From: Candidatus Methylacidithermus pantelleriae | GTDB taxonomy: Bacteria; Verrucomicrobiota; Verrucomicrobiia; Methylacidiphilales; Methylacidiphilaceae | DNA length: 64,000 nt | NCBI RefSeq assembly: GCF_905250085.1 | Contig: NZ_CAJNOB010000012.1 | Location: 62,001 to 126,000 of the forward strand | Direction: 5' to 3' | In this document: piece by piece, positions 9,072-18,597 of the stretch | Layout of the letters: each line of letters begins with the position of its first letter | Position numbering within the stretch: the stretch's first letter is position 1 | The notes under the pieces: generated by a model | What the model was told of the DNA's origin: nothing | Databases searched by the model: none | The model's input: only the letters and a program-made list of their open reading frames with translations | Program-made: the position numbers and the translations under genes

Positions 9072-9710
9072 TCATTTGACGAAGTGTTCTAAAAATCTCC
9101 AACCAACTAACAGGAGGGAAAGAAGGATCGCACCCGGAAGGGAATAGGCGAACCCACTGGCGACCTTTTCCCAAAACGCCCCGCGCTTGGGTTTTTCCTC
9201 CCATTCTGTGTCGGCAGAGACACGAACCTCCTTGGCAACAATTCCTGGGCGCAAGATGGGAATCTTGGATTGAGCTCGGCTGTATAACGTTCGAGCCTGA
9301 TCCACCGTCGCCAGCGCTTTCCCTAGCTCCTGTTGCAGGCTCTCCGGGGTCCATGTGGTTGGATCCAAACCCTGCAGAAGCTCGAGCTGTTCCGAAAAGG
9401 ATAAGCGTACCTCCTCTACCTCTTCCAATTCCCTGCGAAGTTCGACTGCCTGACGTTCCAGTAGCGCAAGCCCACGAGTCAACTGTTCCACCAAGACAGC
9501 TTGCCCCTCCTCAAACTCCACTTGTTTCCTTTTGAGTTCTTCTAGCTGTCGCTTCTGTCTTTCTAGCTCCTCCTTGCGCCGCTCCAGATCCAGAAGAACT
9601 TCCTGGGTCTGCTGGACTTTGATATTAAGCTCGTCAACGGAGCGACGACGCCCTTCTTCCCTTCCCAAAAAATCACCCGCTCCAACCGGCTGGGACTTTT
9701 CCTTGTTCAT
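9072..9710 (-). CDS. Coiled-coil protein with C-terminal membrane anchor
   Basis: 212 aa, family not recognised. Residues about 25-120 form a long charged coiled coil (for example LERRKEELERQKRQLEELKR). A less charged middle follows, and a single C-terminal hydrophobic helix (YSLPGAILLSLLLVGWRFLE, about 186-206) would leave most of the protein on one side of the membrane. It is the first gene of a two-gene minus-strand unit with the 106-aa membrane protein and is divergent from gcvT. The topology resembles tail-anchored structural or scaffold proteins; nothing in the sequence points to an enzyme. Confidence 0.65.
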   Translation of the reverse strand: MNKEKSQPVGAGDFLGREEGRRRSVDELNIKVQQTQEVLLDLERRKEELERQKRQLEELKRKQVEFEEGQAVLVEQLTRGLALLERQAVELRRELEEVEEVRLSFSEQLELLQGLDPTTWTPESLQQELGKALATVDQARTLYSRAQSKIPILRPGIVAKEVRVSADTEWEEKPKRGAFWEKVASGFAYSLPGAILLSLLLVGWRFLEHFVK

Positions 9711-9937
9711 AGCGGACCTCGGGCAACCTCAAGATGAGGGCTCCCTGCCAGAAAGACCTCGGGGAAAGAGAGCCCCCCGCACACACAAGTCGCCTACCCT
9801 TGTTAGGAGCCATGCTATCCCGCTTAGGATTTCCCGGCAAGCTTCCATTTCACTCAGGCGAAGGGTCCCATAAAAATGTCTTTCCCCCAAAGATCTTTTT
9901 TGTCTTCTTTCTTTGAAAAAGAGCCCGAACAAGCGGG

Positions 9938-11068
9938 GTGCCAGTTTTGACCGATTCAGAATTTTTACGAAAGACCCCGTTATTTGAGCTCGAGCAAGAG
10001 CTCGGCGCACACTTCACGGCTTTCGCTGGCTGGGAACTTCCCCTCTACTTTTCGAGCATTTTGTCAGAGCACCGTTCTGTTCGGATGCGGGTCGGGATTT
10101 TTGACGTATCCCATATGGGGAAGATTTGGATTTCGGGTCCAACATCTTCGAATTGGCTCAACCGGATCCTTCCGCGAGATCTTTCCTCGGTCCCTTTGGG
10201 AAAAGGCGTTTACACCTTTTTTCTCTCGGAAACGGGGGGAATTCTTGACGATTTGATCGCTTACCGCATCGATTCAACCCGGTGGCTTTGCGTGGTGAAC
10301 GCTTCCCAGAGAGAAAAGGATCTTGCCTGGCTTCGGACTTTCCTGGAGCCCGGCGTGGCGCTCGAAGACGCAACAGAAGCTTATGCGATTGTCGCAATCC
10401 AAGGGCCTCTCTTTCGTTCTCTTCTGGAATCGGCTTTTGAGCACACCCCCCGATTGCCTCCTCGCTTTGGGATTTGGCCCTGGGAGTGCCAGAACGATAG
10501 CTGGATTGCGCGAACCGGCTATACGGGTGAAGATGGAGTGGAAGTCCTCGTTCCCAGGCCCAGTGTGGAAAGGGTTTTCCGAAGGCTTTGCAAGGCCGCC
10601 GACGAGCTGGGTGGCCGACCCTGCGGGCTTGGAGCCCGCGATAGCCTGCGCATTGAAGCGGGACTGCCCCTGGTTGGCCAGGAATTGACTCCCGATCGAA
10701 CGCCTCTGGAGGTGGGTGGAGAAATTGGGATTTCTCTAGAAAAAACGGCTAACTTTCCTGGAAAACAAACGTTGCAAGAGCAACAACGTCAGGGAGTCCA
10801 TTGGAAACTCATGGCTTGGGAAAGCCTCCCCAATACTCCCCTAGCCAGGGCGGGCTCCCCCATCTTTGGCGAAAATGGCCAAGTAGGATGGATTACCAGT
10901 GCCACCTATTCTCCGATCTTTGAGCGACCCGTTGGTATGGGGTATGTCGCCCAGGACCAAGCAAGAGAAGGGAAAGGGCTTACCACCGAGGTCCGAGGAA
11001 AGCGCGTTTCGATCTTCCTTCGTGCCCGCCCTCTCTATCGAAAGCGCGATACTTATGAACATTCCTAA
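9938..11068 (+). CDS. gcvT: Glycine cleavage system T protein (aminomethyltransferase)
   Basis: GcvT transfers the aminomethyl carbon from the lipoyl arm of GcvH to tetrahydrofolate, releasing ammonia and 5,10-methylene-THF. The 376-aa protein has the typical opening ELGAHFTAFAGWELPLYF, the VRMRVGIFDVSHMGKI motif, the ARTGYTGEDGVEV motif and the GLGARDSLRIEAGLPL motif, in order. The start is GTG at 9938; no ATG fits better. It opens the gcvT-gcvH-gcvP operon and its 3' end overlaps gcvH by 14 nt, implying translational coupling. Confidence 0.96.
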   Translation: MPVLTDSEFLRKTPLFELEQELGAHFTAFAGWELPLYFSSILSEHRSVRMRVGIFDVSHMGKIWISGPTSSNWLNRILPRDLSSVPLGKGVYTFFLSETGGILDDLIAYRIDSTRWLCVVNASQREKDLAWLRTFLEPGVALEDATEAYAIVAIQGPLFRSLLESAFEHTPRLPPRFGIWPWECQNDSWIARTGYTGEDGVEVLVPRPSVERVFRRLCKAADELGGRPCGLGARDSLRIEAGLPLVGQELTPDRTPLEVGGEIGISLEKTANFPGKQTLQEQQRQGVHWKLMAWESLPNTPLARAGSPIFGENGQVGWITSATYSPIFERPVGMGYVAQDQAREGKGLTTEVRGKRVSIFLRARPLYRKRDTYEHS

Positions 11069-11441
11069 CGACCGGTTCTATACGTCAACCCATGAGTGGG
11101 TTCTTGTAAACGAGTCGGTAGCCACCGTGGGGATCACGGACCATGCGCAGTCCCAGCTTTCTGACATCGTTTATGTGGAACTACCCGCGCCCGGAAAGCG
11201 GGTCGAAAAGGGAACCGTAGTAGCCGTCGTTGAGTCGGTAAAGGCGGCTGCCGACGTTTATGCTCCAGTCACAGGGACAGTTATGGAAGTCAACGACGCG
11301 CTCCGGGAGGAACCTTCCTTCATTAACCAGGATCCCTACGGCCAAGGGTGGATCGTTAGATTGCAGATTGAGAAGCCTTCCGAGCTTAGCTCTCTTTTAT
11401 CTCCAGAGGCCTATCGCTTGTTATCAAACGGGGCTTCTTAG
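11055..11441 (+). CDS. gcvH: Glycine cleavage system H protein
   Basis: The 128-aa lipoyl carrier of the glycine cleavage complex shuttles the aminomethyl group between P, T and L proteins. The lipoylation motif VVESVKAAADVYAPVTG places the modified lysine at about residue 63. The N-terminus (RFYTSTHEWV) is typical of the family. The ATG at 11055 lies inside the end of gcvT; a longer upstream frame exists but does not match the family. gcvP follows 8 nt downstream. Confidence 0.97.
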   Translation: MNIPNDRFYTSTHEWVLVNESVATVGITDHAQSQLSDIVYVELPAPGKRVEKGTVVAVVESVKAAADVYAPVTGTVMEVNDALREEPSFINQDPYGQGWIVRLQIEKPSELSSLLSPEAYRLLSNGAS

Positions 11442-11449
11442 GGACAAGC

Positions 11450-14335
11450 ATGCAATCGGGATCTCAGAGTTCTTCCTCTTGCGCGTGGGAAGCTCTCTCG
11501 TTGAGCGGAACCCCAATCCCGGGCTTGGAAACCGATGTCCTACCTCTTCTGGAGGCACTAGGTTTTTCTTCTCTCGCTCAGTTTGAGGAAGCAGTGATCC
11601 CTGCCGAAGTTCGCACAAGGCATGTGTTCCTTTTGCCCCAGCCTTTGACAGAGGACCAGGCCAAGGAACGGATTGGCCAGCTGGCAGCCCAAAATCGTCC
11701 CTTTCGTTCCCTTGCTGGGCTTGGTTACCGGCACTGCCAGATGCCAGAATGGTTGCGGCGTCATGTGTGGGAAAATATTTACTGGTATTCTCCGTACACT
11801 CCTTACCAGGCAGAGATCTCCCAAGGACGACTGGAAGCGCTTTTTATTTTTCAAACCTTTGTCGCGGAACTAACCCACATGGAGGTGGCCAACGCCTCTC
11901 TTCTCGATGAGGCAAGCGCTAGCGCAGAAGCCATGCTTTTTTGCTATCGGATCGCCCAAGATCCTAGGCGGAAACAATTTTTCGCTAGCTCGGAGTGTCT
12001 GCCACAAACGCTAGCGGTTCTTCAAAACCGTGCGGAAGCTCTCAGTTGGGAGGTGGTTATCGACGATCCTTTCCGAACACGCCTGAGGGAGGAATGGTTT
12101 GGTGCCCTCCTTCCCTATCCTACCGTTCGTGGCACCATTTTCGATTACCGTCCCTGGGTCCAAGAAGCTCAAAAGAAAGGGATCCGAGTGGGCTTTGCCT
12201 GCGATCCCCTGGCGCTTACGATTCTCTTGCCTCCCGGAGCTATGGGAGCAGACGTGGTCGTAGGCACGACTCAGAGGTTAGGTCTTCCTCTTTTTTATGG
12301 AGGCCCGCACGCAGCGTTTTTTTCTACGCGAAGAGCTTTCCTTCGAAGCGTACCTGGCCGGATCGTAGGGCTAAGCCGTGATCTTTTCGGTAATCCCGCC
12401 TTTCGCTTGGCCCTTCAGACTCGAGAACAACACATTCGACGCGAAAAAGCGACGAGCAACATTTGCACAGCTCAGGTTCTCCCGGCGATTGCCACTGCCT
12501 TTTATGTCCTTTATCACGGAAGGGAGGGATTACAAAAACTTGCCCGGAAATGTCACCTCTTGGCCCGGGTAGTGGCACGTGCGATTGGGAAAGATCCGCG
12601 GTACCGTGTGGATCCGGGCCCCTATTTCGACACGCTCGCCATCACTACCACTCCCGAGCGGGCGGAACATGTTCGGAAGCACGCTTTCGACCGAGGCCTT
12701 TTTTTGGGTCAACGGGAAACCCGAGAGACAGGAGAAATTCTGGTAGCGTTCGACGAGACGGTAGACACGGGGGTGCTAGAGACGCTTTTGGACGTTTTCT
12801 TGGAGGGTAACCTGGAGCGGGATGCGTGGAAGCTTCCAAGACTTTGGGAGGAAGTAACCGAGGATCTTCCAGCTGAGCTATTGCGGAAGGAAAGTTTCTG
12901 CGAGCAGGCGATCTTTCGGCAGTACCGGACCGAAGCCCAGCTGGTCCGATACATTCACTCCCTGGCGCAAAAAGACTATAGCCTTGTACATGGGCTGATC
13001 CCCTTGGGCTCATGCACAATGAAATGGACACCTGCAGCTTGCTTGGTGGCGTCGCGATGGGAAGGATTTGCAACCCCCCATCCCGCCATTCCCCTCGATT
13101 GGCAGGAGGGATACCAGGAGCTGGTCGCGGAACTGGAACACTGGCTCTGCGAGCTTACAGGGTTCTCCTCCTTCACGTTTCAACCCAACGCAGGTTCCCA
13201 GGGCGAGCTAGCAGGGTTGCTTGCGATTCGTCGTTATCACGAGCACCGTGGGGAATCGCATCGCAAACTGTGTTTGATTCCGGATAGCGCCCACGGGACC
13301 AATTTCGCCAGTGCACGGCTTGCGGGCTTTGACGTTGTAACTCTCCCATCCGACAAGCGGGGGTGCCTCGATCGGGAAGCGTGGAAGCAAGCTATTGCCC
13401 AGTATGGAGAAAAGCTTGGGGCGTTGATGGTTACCTACCCCACCACACACGGAATTTTTGAGGAAAGTATGACGCGACTCGTCCAGGATGTGCATGAACA
13501 CGGGGGGCTTGTGTACTGGGACGGCGCCAACATGAACGCAATCTTAGGACTCTGTCGCCCGGCAGAACTGGGTATGGATGTTGGACAGCTGAATCTCCAC
13601 AAAACATTTGGTATTCCCCATGGGGGAGGAGGCCCGGGGGCAGGACCAGTGGGAGCAATAGCGCATGTAGCCCCCTACCTCCCGTCCCACCCATGGGATA
13701 GAAGGAGCGACCGAAAAGGGGGGGCGCTTGTCTCCTCACCCTTGGGCAACGCAAGTCTTCTTCCTATCGTTTGGGTCTATCTATCGCTCTTAGGAAAAGA
13801 AGGGGTACGCAAGGTTTCGCTTACCGCTATTCTTCATGCCAACTATGTGGCCTCCCGTCTTGACCCCTACTTTCCGGTTCTCTTCCGAGGCCCCGGAGGT
13901 TGGGTCGCCCACGAATGCGTGCTCGATGTACGACCTTGGAGGGAAGCGGCAGGAGTGGGTCCAGAGGACATCGCCCGCCGGCTGATGGACTATGGATTTC
14001 ATGCTCCTACGATTTCCTGGCCGGTGCCCGGCGCTCTCATGATCGAGCCGACAGAAACGGAGACAAAGGAGGAGCTTGACCGGTTCTGCGAGGCAATGAT
14101 CTCCATTCACACTGAGCTTGTGGAAATTGCCCAGGGGAAACTCGACCGGGAGGATCACCCTCTTCGCTGGGCTCCGCATACAGCTGCCATGGTTACCCAG
14201 GAGCGCTGGGAGCACAGCTACGACCGGAAACGGGGAGCATTCCCCTTGCCCTGGGTCGCCTTGCGCAAATTCTGGCCGGCAGTCGGGCGCATCGATCACG
14301 TCTATGGAGATCGTTTTCCGGTTGTCCGATGGTAA
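11450..14335 (+). CDS. gcvP: Glycine dehydrogenase (decarboxylating), full-length P protein
   Basis: The PLP-dependent P protein decarboxylates glycine and loads the aminomethyl group on GcvH. At 961 aa it is the single-chain form, with N-terminal and C-terminal halves equivalent to GcvPA and GcvPB. The C-terminal half carries the PLP-lysine motif LNLHKTFGIPHGGGGPG with the lysine at about residue 718. The N-terminal half has the TPYQAEISQGRLEAL and YGGPHAAFFSTR motifs. It ends the gcv operon; the fused flippase/CCA gene begins about 55 nt later on the same strand and may be co-transcribed. Confidence 0.96.
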   Translation: MQSGSQSSSSCAWEALSLSGTPIPGLETDVLPLLEALGFSSLAQFEEAVIPAEVRTRHVFLLPQPLTEDQAKERIGQLAAQNRPFRSLAGLGYRHCQMPEWLRRHVWENIYWYSPYTPYQAEISQGRLEALFIFQTFVAELTHMEVANASLLDEASASAEAMLFCYRIAQDPRRKQFFASSECLPQTLAVLQNRAEALSWEVVIDDPFRTRLREEWFGALLPYPTVRGTIFDYRPWVQEAQKKGIRVGFACDPLALTILLPPGAMGADVVVGTTQRLGLPLFYGGPHAAFFSTRRAFLRSVPGRIVGLSRDLFGNPAFRLALQTREQHIRREKATSNICTAQVLPAIATAFYVLYHGREGLQKLARKCHLLARVVARAIGKDPRYRVDPGPYFDTLAITTTPERAEHVRKHAFDRGLFLGQRETRETGEILVAFDETVDTGVLETLLDVFLEGNLERDAWKLPRLWEEVTEDLPAELLRKESFCEQAIFRQYRTEAQLVRYIHSLAQKDYSLVHGLIPLGSCTMKWTPAACLVASRWEGFATPHPAIPLDWQEGYQELVAELEHWLCELTGFSSFTFQPNAGSQGELAGLLAIRRYHEHRGESHRKLCLIPDSAHGTNFASARLAGFDVVTLPSDKRGCLDREAWKQAIAQYGEKLGALMVTYPTTHGIFEESMTRLVQDVHEHGGLVYWDGANMNAILGLCRPAELGMDVGQLNLHKTFGIPHGGGGPGAGPVGAIAHVAPYLPSHPWDRRSDRKGGALVSSPLGNASLLPIVWVYLSLLGKEGVRKVSLTAILHANYVASRLDPYFPVLFRGPGGWVAHECVLDVRPWREAAGVGPEDIARRLMDYGFHAPTISWPVPGALMIEPTETETKEELDRFCEAMISIHTELVEIAQGKLDREDHPLRWAPHTAAMVTQERWEHSYDRKRGAFPLPWVALRKFWPAVGRIDHVYGDRFPVVRW

Positions 14336-14390
14336 CTGTCAACACGCGCAGAGCCTTTCTTCCCTTCGACCCACAGACACCCCTAAACCG

Positions 14391-16850
14391 ATGCACTGGC
14401 CAGCTTTCTATTTACCGTCCGGCCGCCGAAACCTTCTCGTGCGGGCGGGCGTTTCTTTGGTTCTCCTATCCCTTTTGGCCTGGAAGATACCCTGGAGGAC
14501 CGTGTGGCAAGTTTCCCAAGAGGTTCGAGGCTCCTGGCTGGTGGTGGCCGAGCTCCTCGCAGGTCTCCAGCTGCTCCTTGGAGCCTGGCGCTGGAAGAAA
14601 CTCCTGGAAGTACAAAGAATTTTTCTCTCCTTTCGCGCGTCTTTCCGGATTACTCTCCTCGGCCAGTGTTTCAACCTGCTTCTGCCCGGATCCAGTGGGG
14701 GGGATATCGTACGCTTTGTAGTGGTCCAGTCCTTCCGGCGTCGAGCTCGCCTCGCTGTGGCTCTCTCACTCATCTACGACCGGCTTTTAGGGACGATCGC
14801 CACCGGTCTTTCCGCTCCCATATTAGCCATTTTCCTCCCTTGGAAAACGATTCCCCTTTCAACCCGTCCCTTGTGGGCCCTTGCTTTAGGAACTGCTTCT
14901 CTTTTGGGCGTTGCCGGCCTTTTTCTTTTGTTCCTACCTCATTCCGTCCGATTTCGTAACGACCGATGCGGGCACCGCCGTTCCCCTTTTTGGACGCGGT
15001 TCTGGGCTACGCTTCGGCGCTACCGTTCCTGCCGCAAAATATGCTGGTTGGGGCTGGGTTTGTCTCTCCTCATTCAATGGGGCGGGATTCTATTGTACGG
15101 CGCTTTAGCCCGAGGACTGGGGGTAGGGCTCCCACTCCTGGTACTCGGCGTGGTTATCTCCCTAGCCACCTCGCTTTGTTCCCTCCCCATTTCCATTGGC
15201 GGATTGGGAATTCGAGAAGCTTCCCTTGTTTTCCTTCTGGCACCTTTGGGCATTGCCGCACCGGTTGCTCTGGCCTTTTCACTGGCAAGTTTTGGAGTTT
15301 TTGCCTTTTGGGGTACCATTGGGGGAATTCTTTTTCTTTTTCCCCCGCGAGGACCCCTCCCCACGCACCCCAAAACGCGTGGGAAACCCGTTCCCGCATC
15401 TGCACCCCTGGTCGGGGAAAAATCCCCCACTCTTGCTCTTCCCCCATCTCCGTCCTGCCCTGGGGAGTTGCCAAAGGAGAGGGAAACGGGTTCCTTTACC
15501 AACATGGGCGAGGCAACGCAAGCATGGGAAATTGGCAAGAAGATCGTCGCACGCCTGGTAAAAGCCGGTTTTACCGCATATTTTGCCGGAGGATGCGTGC
15601 GGGATCAGCTTCTCGGACGCTTCCCCAAGGATATTGACATTGCGACGGATGCCCGGCCTGAAGAGGTCCAGAAGCTTTTTCCAAAAACGACGGGTCTAGA
15701 AGGAAAATGCTTCGGTGTGGTGCGCGTCCTTGAAGAGGGACACACGTTTGAGGTGGCAACCTTTCGTGAGGACCTGGGATACGAGGACGGCCGACGCCCC
15801 GTTTCCGTACGCTTTGCTACCGCCCAGGCAGATGCGTTACGGCGCGACTTTACCATTAATGGCCTTTTCTACGATCCGCTTCGAGAAAAGGTCATTGATT
15901 TTGTGGGGGGTCAAGCGGACCTGCACAACCGCCTGATCCGAGCCATTGGAGACCCCCGAGCCCGGTTTTCCGAAGATCACTTGCGATTGCTGCGCGCGAT
16001 CCGGCTTGCCGCCAATCTAGGCTTCGACATTGAAAACGCCACATGGCTTGCTATCCGGGAACAAGCAGCTGCAATCAAGAACATCGCGCCCGAGCGTATT
16101 CGAGAAGAATTGGATCGGATATGGACGGGACCCGAACCAGCGCGGGGTCTTCGGCTTTTGGATGAAAGCGGGCTTCTTGTGCATATCCTCCCGGAAGTGG
16201 CTGCGCTTCATGGAGTGGAACAGCCACCCCAATATCACCCGGAGGGTGACGTATTTGAGCACGTCTGCTTGATGTTATCGCATCTTCGCCAAGCTCCCTT
16301 GGAATTAACCCTGGCCTGTCTTTTCCACGACATTGGTAAACCTCTCACGGCCCGGCGGGATGAAAATGGGAGAATCCGTTTTAACGAACACGAAACGGTA
16401 GGTGCCCGATTGACCGCAGACATTCTTCGGCGGCTTCGATACAGCCGGGAAATCACTGAAAAAGTTTCCTCGATTGTAGCCAATCATATGACCTTTAAAG
16501 ACGTGCCTCATATGCGCCTTTCGACTTTGAAAAAACTCATGGCGCGGCCCACGTTTGCGCTGGAACTCGAACTTCACCGGATTGATTGTCTGTCTTCTCA
16601 CGGAGATTTATCGATCTATGAATTTTTGATTCAAAAACAAAGCGAGCTTAGCCAGAGCGAAATCGAACCCCCCCGGCTCATTACTGGCTGGGATCTGCAA
16701 GCTATGGGGATCCCCGCCGGAAAAGAGCTGGGTCGCATCCTGGCCGAGATCCGAGAAGCACAGCTTGAGGGAAAGATCAAGGACCGGTCCCAAGCTCTCG
16801 CCTTAGCAAAGGAGCTTGTGGGCAAAACGGGGGGACCGATACAATCGTAA
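14391..16850 (+). CDS. Fusion: flippase-like membrane domain + CCA tRNA nucleotidyltransferase
   Basis: One uninterrupted frame of 819 codons joins two unrelated families. Residues about 1-315 are a polytopic membrane domain of the lysylphosphatidylglycerol-synthase-TM/UPF0104 flippase-like family, with the hallmarks LLLPGSSGGDIVRF and SISIGGLGIREAS-like (LPISIGGLGIREAS). A Pro/Lys-rich linker of about 55 residues follows. From about residue 372 (internal ATG 15504) comes a class II tRNA nucleotidyltransferase/poly(A) polymerase with FAGGCVRDQLLG, the catalytic pair in PKDIDIATDA, RRDFTINGLFYDP, and an HD domain (CLFHDIGKP). No stop codon separates them. The internal ATG has only a distant AAAGGAG (about 24 nt upstream), so it could be a separate start, but a true fusion is the literal reading. 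The start at 14391 was chosen because it follows gcvP; an ATG at 14304 inside gcvP is possible. Confidence 0.8.
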   Translation: MHWPAFYLPSGRRNLLVRAGVSLVLLSLLAWKIPWRTVWQVSQEVRGSWLVVAELLAGLQLLLGAWRWKKLLEVQRIFLSFRASFRITLLGQCFNLLLPGSSGGDIVRFVVVQSFRRRARLAVALSLIYDRLLGTIATGLSAPILAIFLPWKTIPLSTRPLWALALGTASLLGVAGLFLLFLPHSVRFRNDRCGHRRSPFWTRFWATLRRYRSCRKICWLGLGLSLLIQWGGILLYGALARGLGVGLPLLVLGVVISLATSLCSLPISIGGLGIREASLVFLLAPLGIAAPVALAFSLASFGVFAFWGTIGGILFLFPPRGPLPTHPKTRGKPVPASAPLVGEKSPTLALPPSPSCPGELPKERETGSFTNMGEATQAWEIGKKIVARLVKAGFTAYFAGGCVRDQLLGRFPKDIDIATDARPEEVQKLFPKTTGLEGKCFGVVRVLEEGHTFEVATFREDLGYEDGRRPVSVRFATAQADALRRDFTINGLFYDPLREKVIDFVGGQADLHNRLIRAIGDPRARFSEDHLRLLRAIRLAANLGFDIENATWLAIREQAAAIKNIAPERIREELDRIWTGPEPARGLRLLDESGLLVHILPEVAALHGVEQPPQYHPEGDVFEHVCLMLSHLRQAPLELTLACLFHDIGKPLTARRDENGRIRFNEHETVGARLTADILRRLRYSREITEKVSSIVANHMTFKDVPHMRLSTLKKLMARPTFALELELHRIDCLSSHGDLSIYEFLIQKQSELSQSEIEPPRLITGWDLQAMGIPAGKELGRILAEIREAQLEGKIKDRSQALALAKELVGKTGGPIQS

Positions 16851-16853
16851 AGA

Positions 16854-16888
16854 GGGCAAGGAGAGACGTTTCCTTTCTCCTTCTGCCC
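16854..16888. terminator. Hairpin between convergent genes
   Basis: GGGCA-A-GGAGA pairs with TCTCC-TTC-TGCCC across a loop of about 13 nt, immediately after the stop of the CCA fusion gene and before the 3' end of the lptF/G gene. Position and shape fit a terminator, possibly used from both sides; there is no long T-run. Confidence 0.4.
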
Positions 16889-16957
16889 CGTGCTTTGACG
16901 TAGACGGTTAGGCTCAAGCGTTGGGCAACTTCTCTTTTTTCGCTTGCCTCGCCGAGA

Positions 16958-18076
16958 TCATAGGCGGCTTGCCTTCCAAAGAAAGGCACAACCAGCCAAC
17001 TGGAAAGCGAAATTGGGGAACCATACGATCAATTCCGGGAAAAGGGTAGTACGGGCTTTGAGCGCATCCCCTGCCAGAATGACCAGATAGTACGCAAGGA
17101 CAATGGCCAAACTCAGGGCCAGATTGAGCGAAGTCTCCCCCCTGCGCGTCCAAAGGGCAATCGGAATCCCTACCAGCGCAAACGTGAAACACGAAAAGGA
17201 AAACGCTAGCCTTTTTTGAATCTCGGTCAGCACGGGGGTTGGATTGGAACGATGGAGAATGGAAGAGCGATCCAGAAGATCCTTGGCAATCTCTGCCAGG
17301 GTGGAACCGCCGGTTGATCTCGGGGTTCCCATCCGCTCGATCAGCGGGATAAGAGAAATTTCTAACGGGAGCTCGTCCGCACGGCCTCCTGAGGTCTCCT
17401 GAACCTCTGCGTTAGGACCCCAGCCGGTCCTCTCTTCTTGGCGAGCCTTGTAGAGAGTCAAAACCAGCCGGTGGTGTTTCAAGTCCTGCAGGATTTGCGC
17501 TTTTCGCGCCCGAACGCACCGGACCGGCCGGTATCCTTCATCGATCTGCCACAAGTGAACGTCTTGAAGCTCCGTATCACGCCGGCCTCCCACAAAAATC
17601 CGGAAACCTTGGAACTGGTCAACCGCTCTCTGTGATTGGAAAAGGCAAATGGGATGCGAAATGATCGTATCAGCAAAAAGTTCCTTAAAGGCGTGCCGGC
17701 TTCGAGGGCCCAGGAAGGCGTTAATCCAAAAGGAGAAAAAGCTCAGCGCTAAAGCCATCCAAAGGATGGGCGCAACGATCGAAGCCAAACTGATTCCATT
17801 GGCATGGAGCGCCAGGAGTTCCCGGTTTTGCGCCAATCGGCCAAAAACCAGAAGCACGGCGACCAGGAGTCCCCAGGGGAGCGCAAAGGTCAGAACGAAA
17901 GGGACGAGGTACCCGATGAGCTGCAAGACAACCCAAAGGCTGACCTCCCGGTTATTGAGAAGCTCGATTCCGTCCCGAAGAAAATTGGCCGTGACCAGAA
18001 CGAAGACGAGTACACCCGTAGCCCCCAAGGTACCTGCCAGGACTTGCCGGAGGAGGTAGCGGTAGAGGGTCTTCAC
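16958..18076 (-). CDS. LPS export permease, LptF/LptG (YjgP/YjgQ) family
   Basis: LptF and LptG form the membrane part of the ABC transporter that extracts lipopolysaccharide from the inner membrane toward the outer membrane. The 372-aa protein has the family plan. There are three N-terminal helices (TLGATGVLVFVLVTANFLRD; LIGYLVPFVLTFALPWGLLV; IVAPILWMALALSFFSFWI), a periplasmic beta-jellyroll region of about 150 residues, and three C-terminal helices ending near ELIVWFPNFAFQLAGCAFLW. The start is GTG at 18074-18076. I cannot tell LptF from LptG without comparison. It is convergent with the CCA fusion and divergent from yqeY. Confidence 0.9.
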   Translation of the reverse strand: MKTLYRYLLRQVLAGTLGATGVLVFVLVTANFLRDGIELLNNREVSLWVVLQLIGYLVPFVLTFALPWGLLVAVLLVFGRLAQNRELLALHANGISLASIVAPILWMALALSFFSFWINAFLGPRSRHAFKELFADTIISHPICLFQSQRAVDQFQGFRIFVGGRRDTELQDVHLWQIDEGYRPVRCVRARKAQILQDLKHHRLVLTLYKARQEERTGWGPNAEVQETSGGRADELPLEISLIPLIERMGTPRSTGGSTLAEIAKDLLDRSSILHRSNPTPVLTEIQKRLAFSFSCFTFALVGIPIALWTRRGETSLNLALSLAIVLAYYLVILAGDALKARTTLFPELIVWFPNFAFQLAGCAFLWKASRL

Positions 18077-18125
18077 AGCGGGTCTCTTTTTTGACGGGTT
18101 AGCTTTTCCCTTTTATCATAGCCCT

Positions 18126-18575
18126 ATGGCTATTGTCACTCGAGTTGCAGAAGAACTACGTGCTGCGATGCAAAGGAAGGAGGCCCACCGGGTTTCCACT
18201 TTACGAACGCTCAAAAGCGCGCTCCAGTACGCCACGATTGAAAAAGGAGCTCAGCTTACGGAAAGCGAGGAAATCCAGGTGGTTCGCAGGGAGATCAAGC
18301 GACGAGCCGATGCTTCGGCCGGTTTTCGGCAAGGGGGAAGACTGGAACTGGCCCAAAAGGAGGAAGAGGAGGCGAGGATCCTCGAAGAGTTCCTTCCCAA
18401 AGCCCTCTCCGACGAGGAGCTGGAAAATCTGGCCAGGGAAACAATCCAAGAACTGGGAGCCTCTTCCGTGGCTCAACTGGGCCCCGTTATGAAGGCGGTC
18501 ATGGCCAAAATTGCCGGACGAGCGGAGGGGAAGAGAGTGCAGGAAGTGGTGCGACGCCTGCTATTGACAACCTAG
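18126..18575 (+). CDS. yqeY: GatB/YqeY domain protein
   Basis: 149 aa, covering the whole YqeY family: an N-terminal helix bundle (RVSTLRTLKSALQYA; RREIKRRADASAGFRQGGR) and the GatB C-terminal-like domain (EEEEARILEEFLPKALSDEE; GPVMKAVMAKIAGRAEGKRV). The domain is the tRNA-binding tail of GatB; stand-alone YqeY proteins are presumed tRNA-interacting but of unproven role. It is the first gene of a same-strand run leading into heme synthesis. Confidence 0.92.
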   Translation: MAIVTRVAEELRAAMQRKEAHRVSTLRTLKSALQYATIEKGAQLTESEEIQVVRREIKRRADASAGFRQGGRLELAQKEEEEARILEEFLPKALSDEELENLARETIQELGASSVAQLGPVMKAVMAKIAGRAEGKRVQEVVRRLLLTT

Positions 18576-18597
18576 CGATTGTGGGGGCTTTTGCCGG

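Noticed and set aside
9711-9937. Glycine riboswitch upstream of gcvT
   Set aside because: The tandem conserved aptamer cores (GGAGAG, CACCG-AAGGGG, CTCTCAGG) could not be found; only an isolated CGAAGGG is present.
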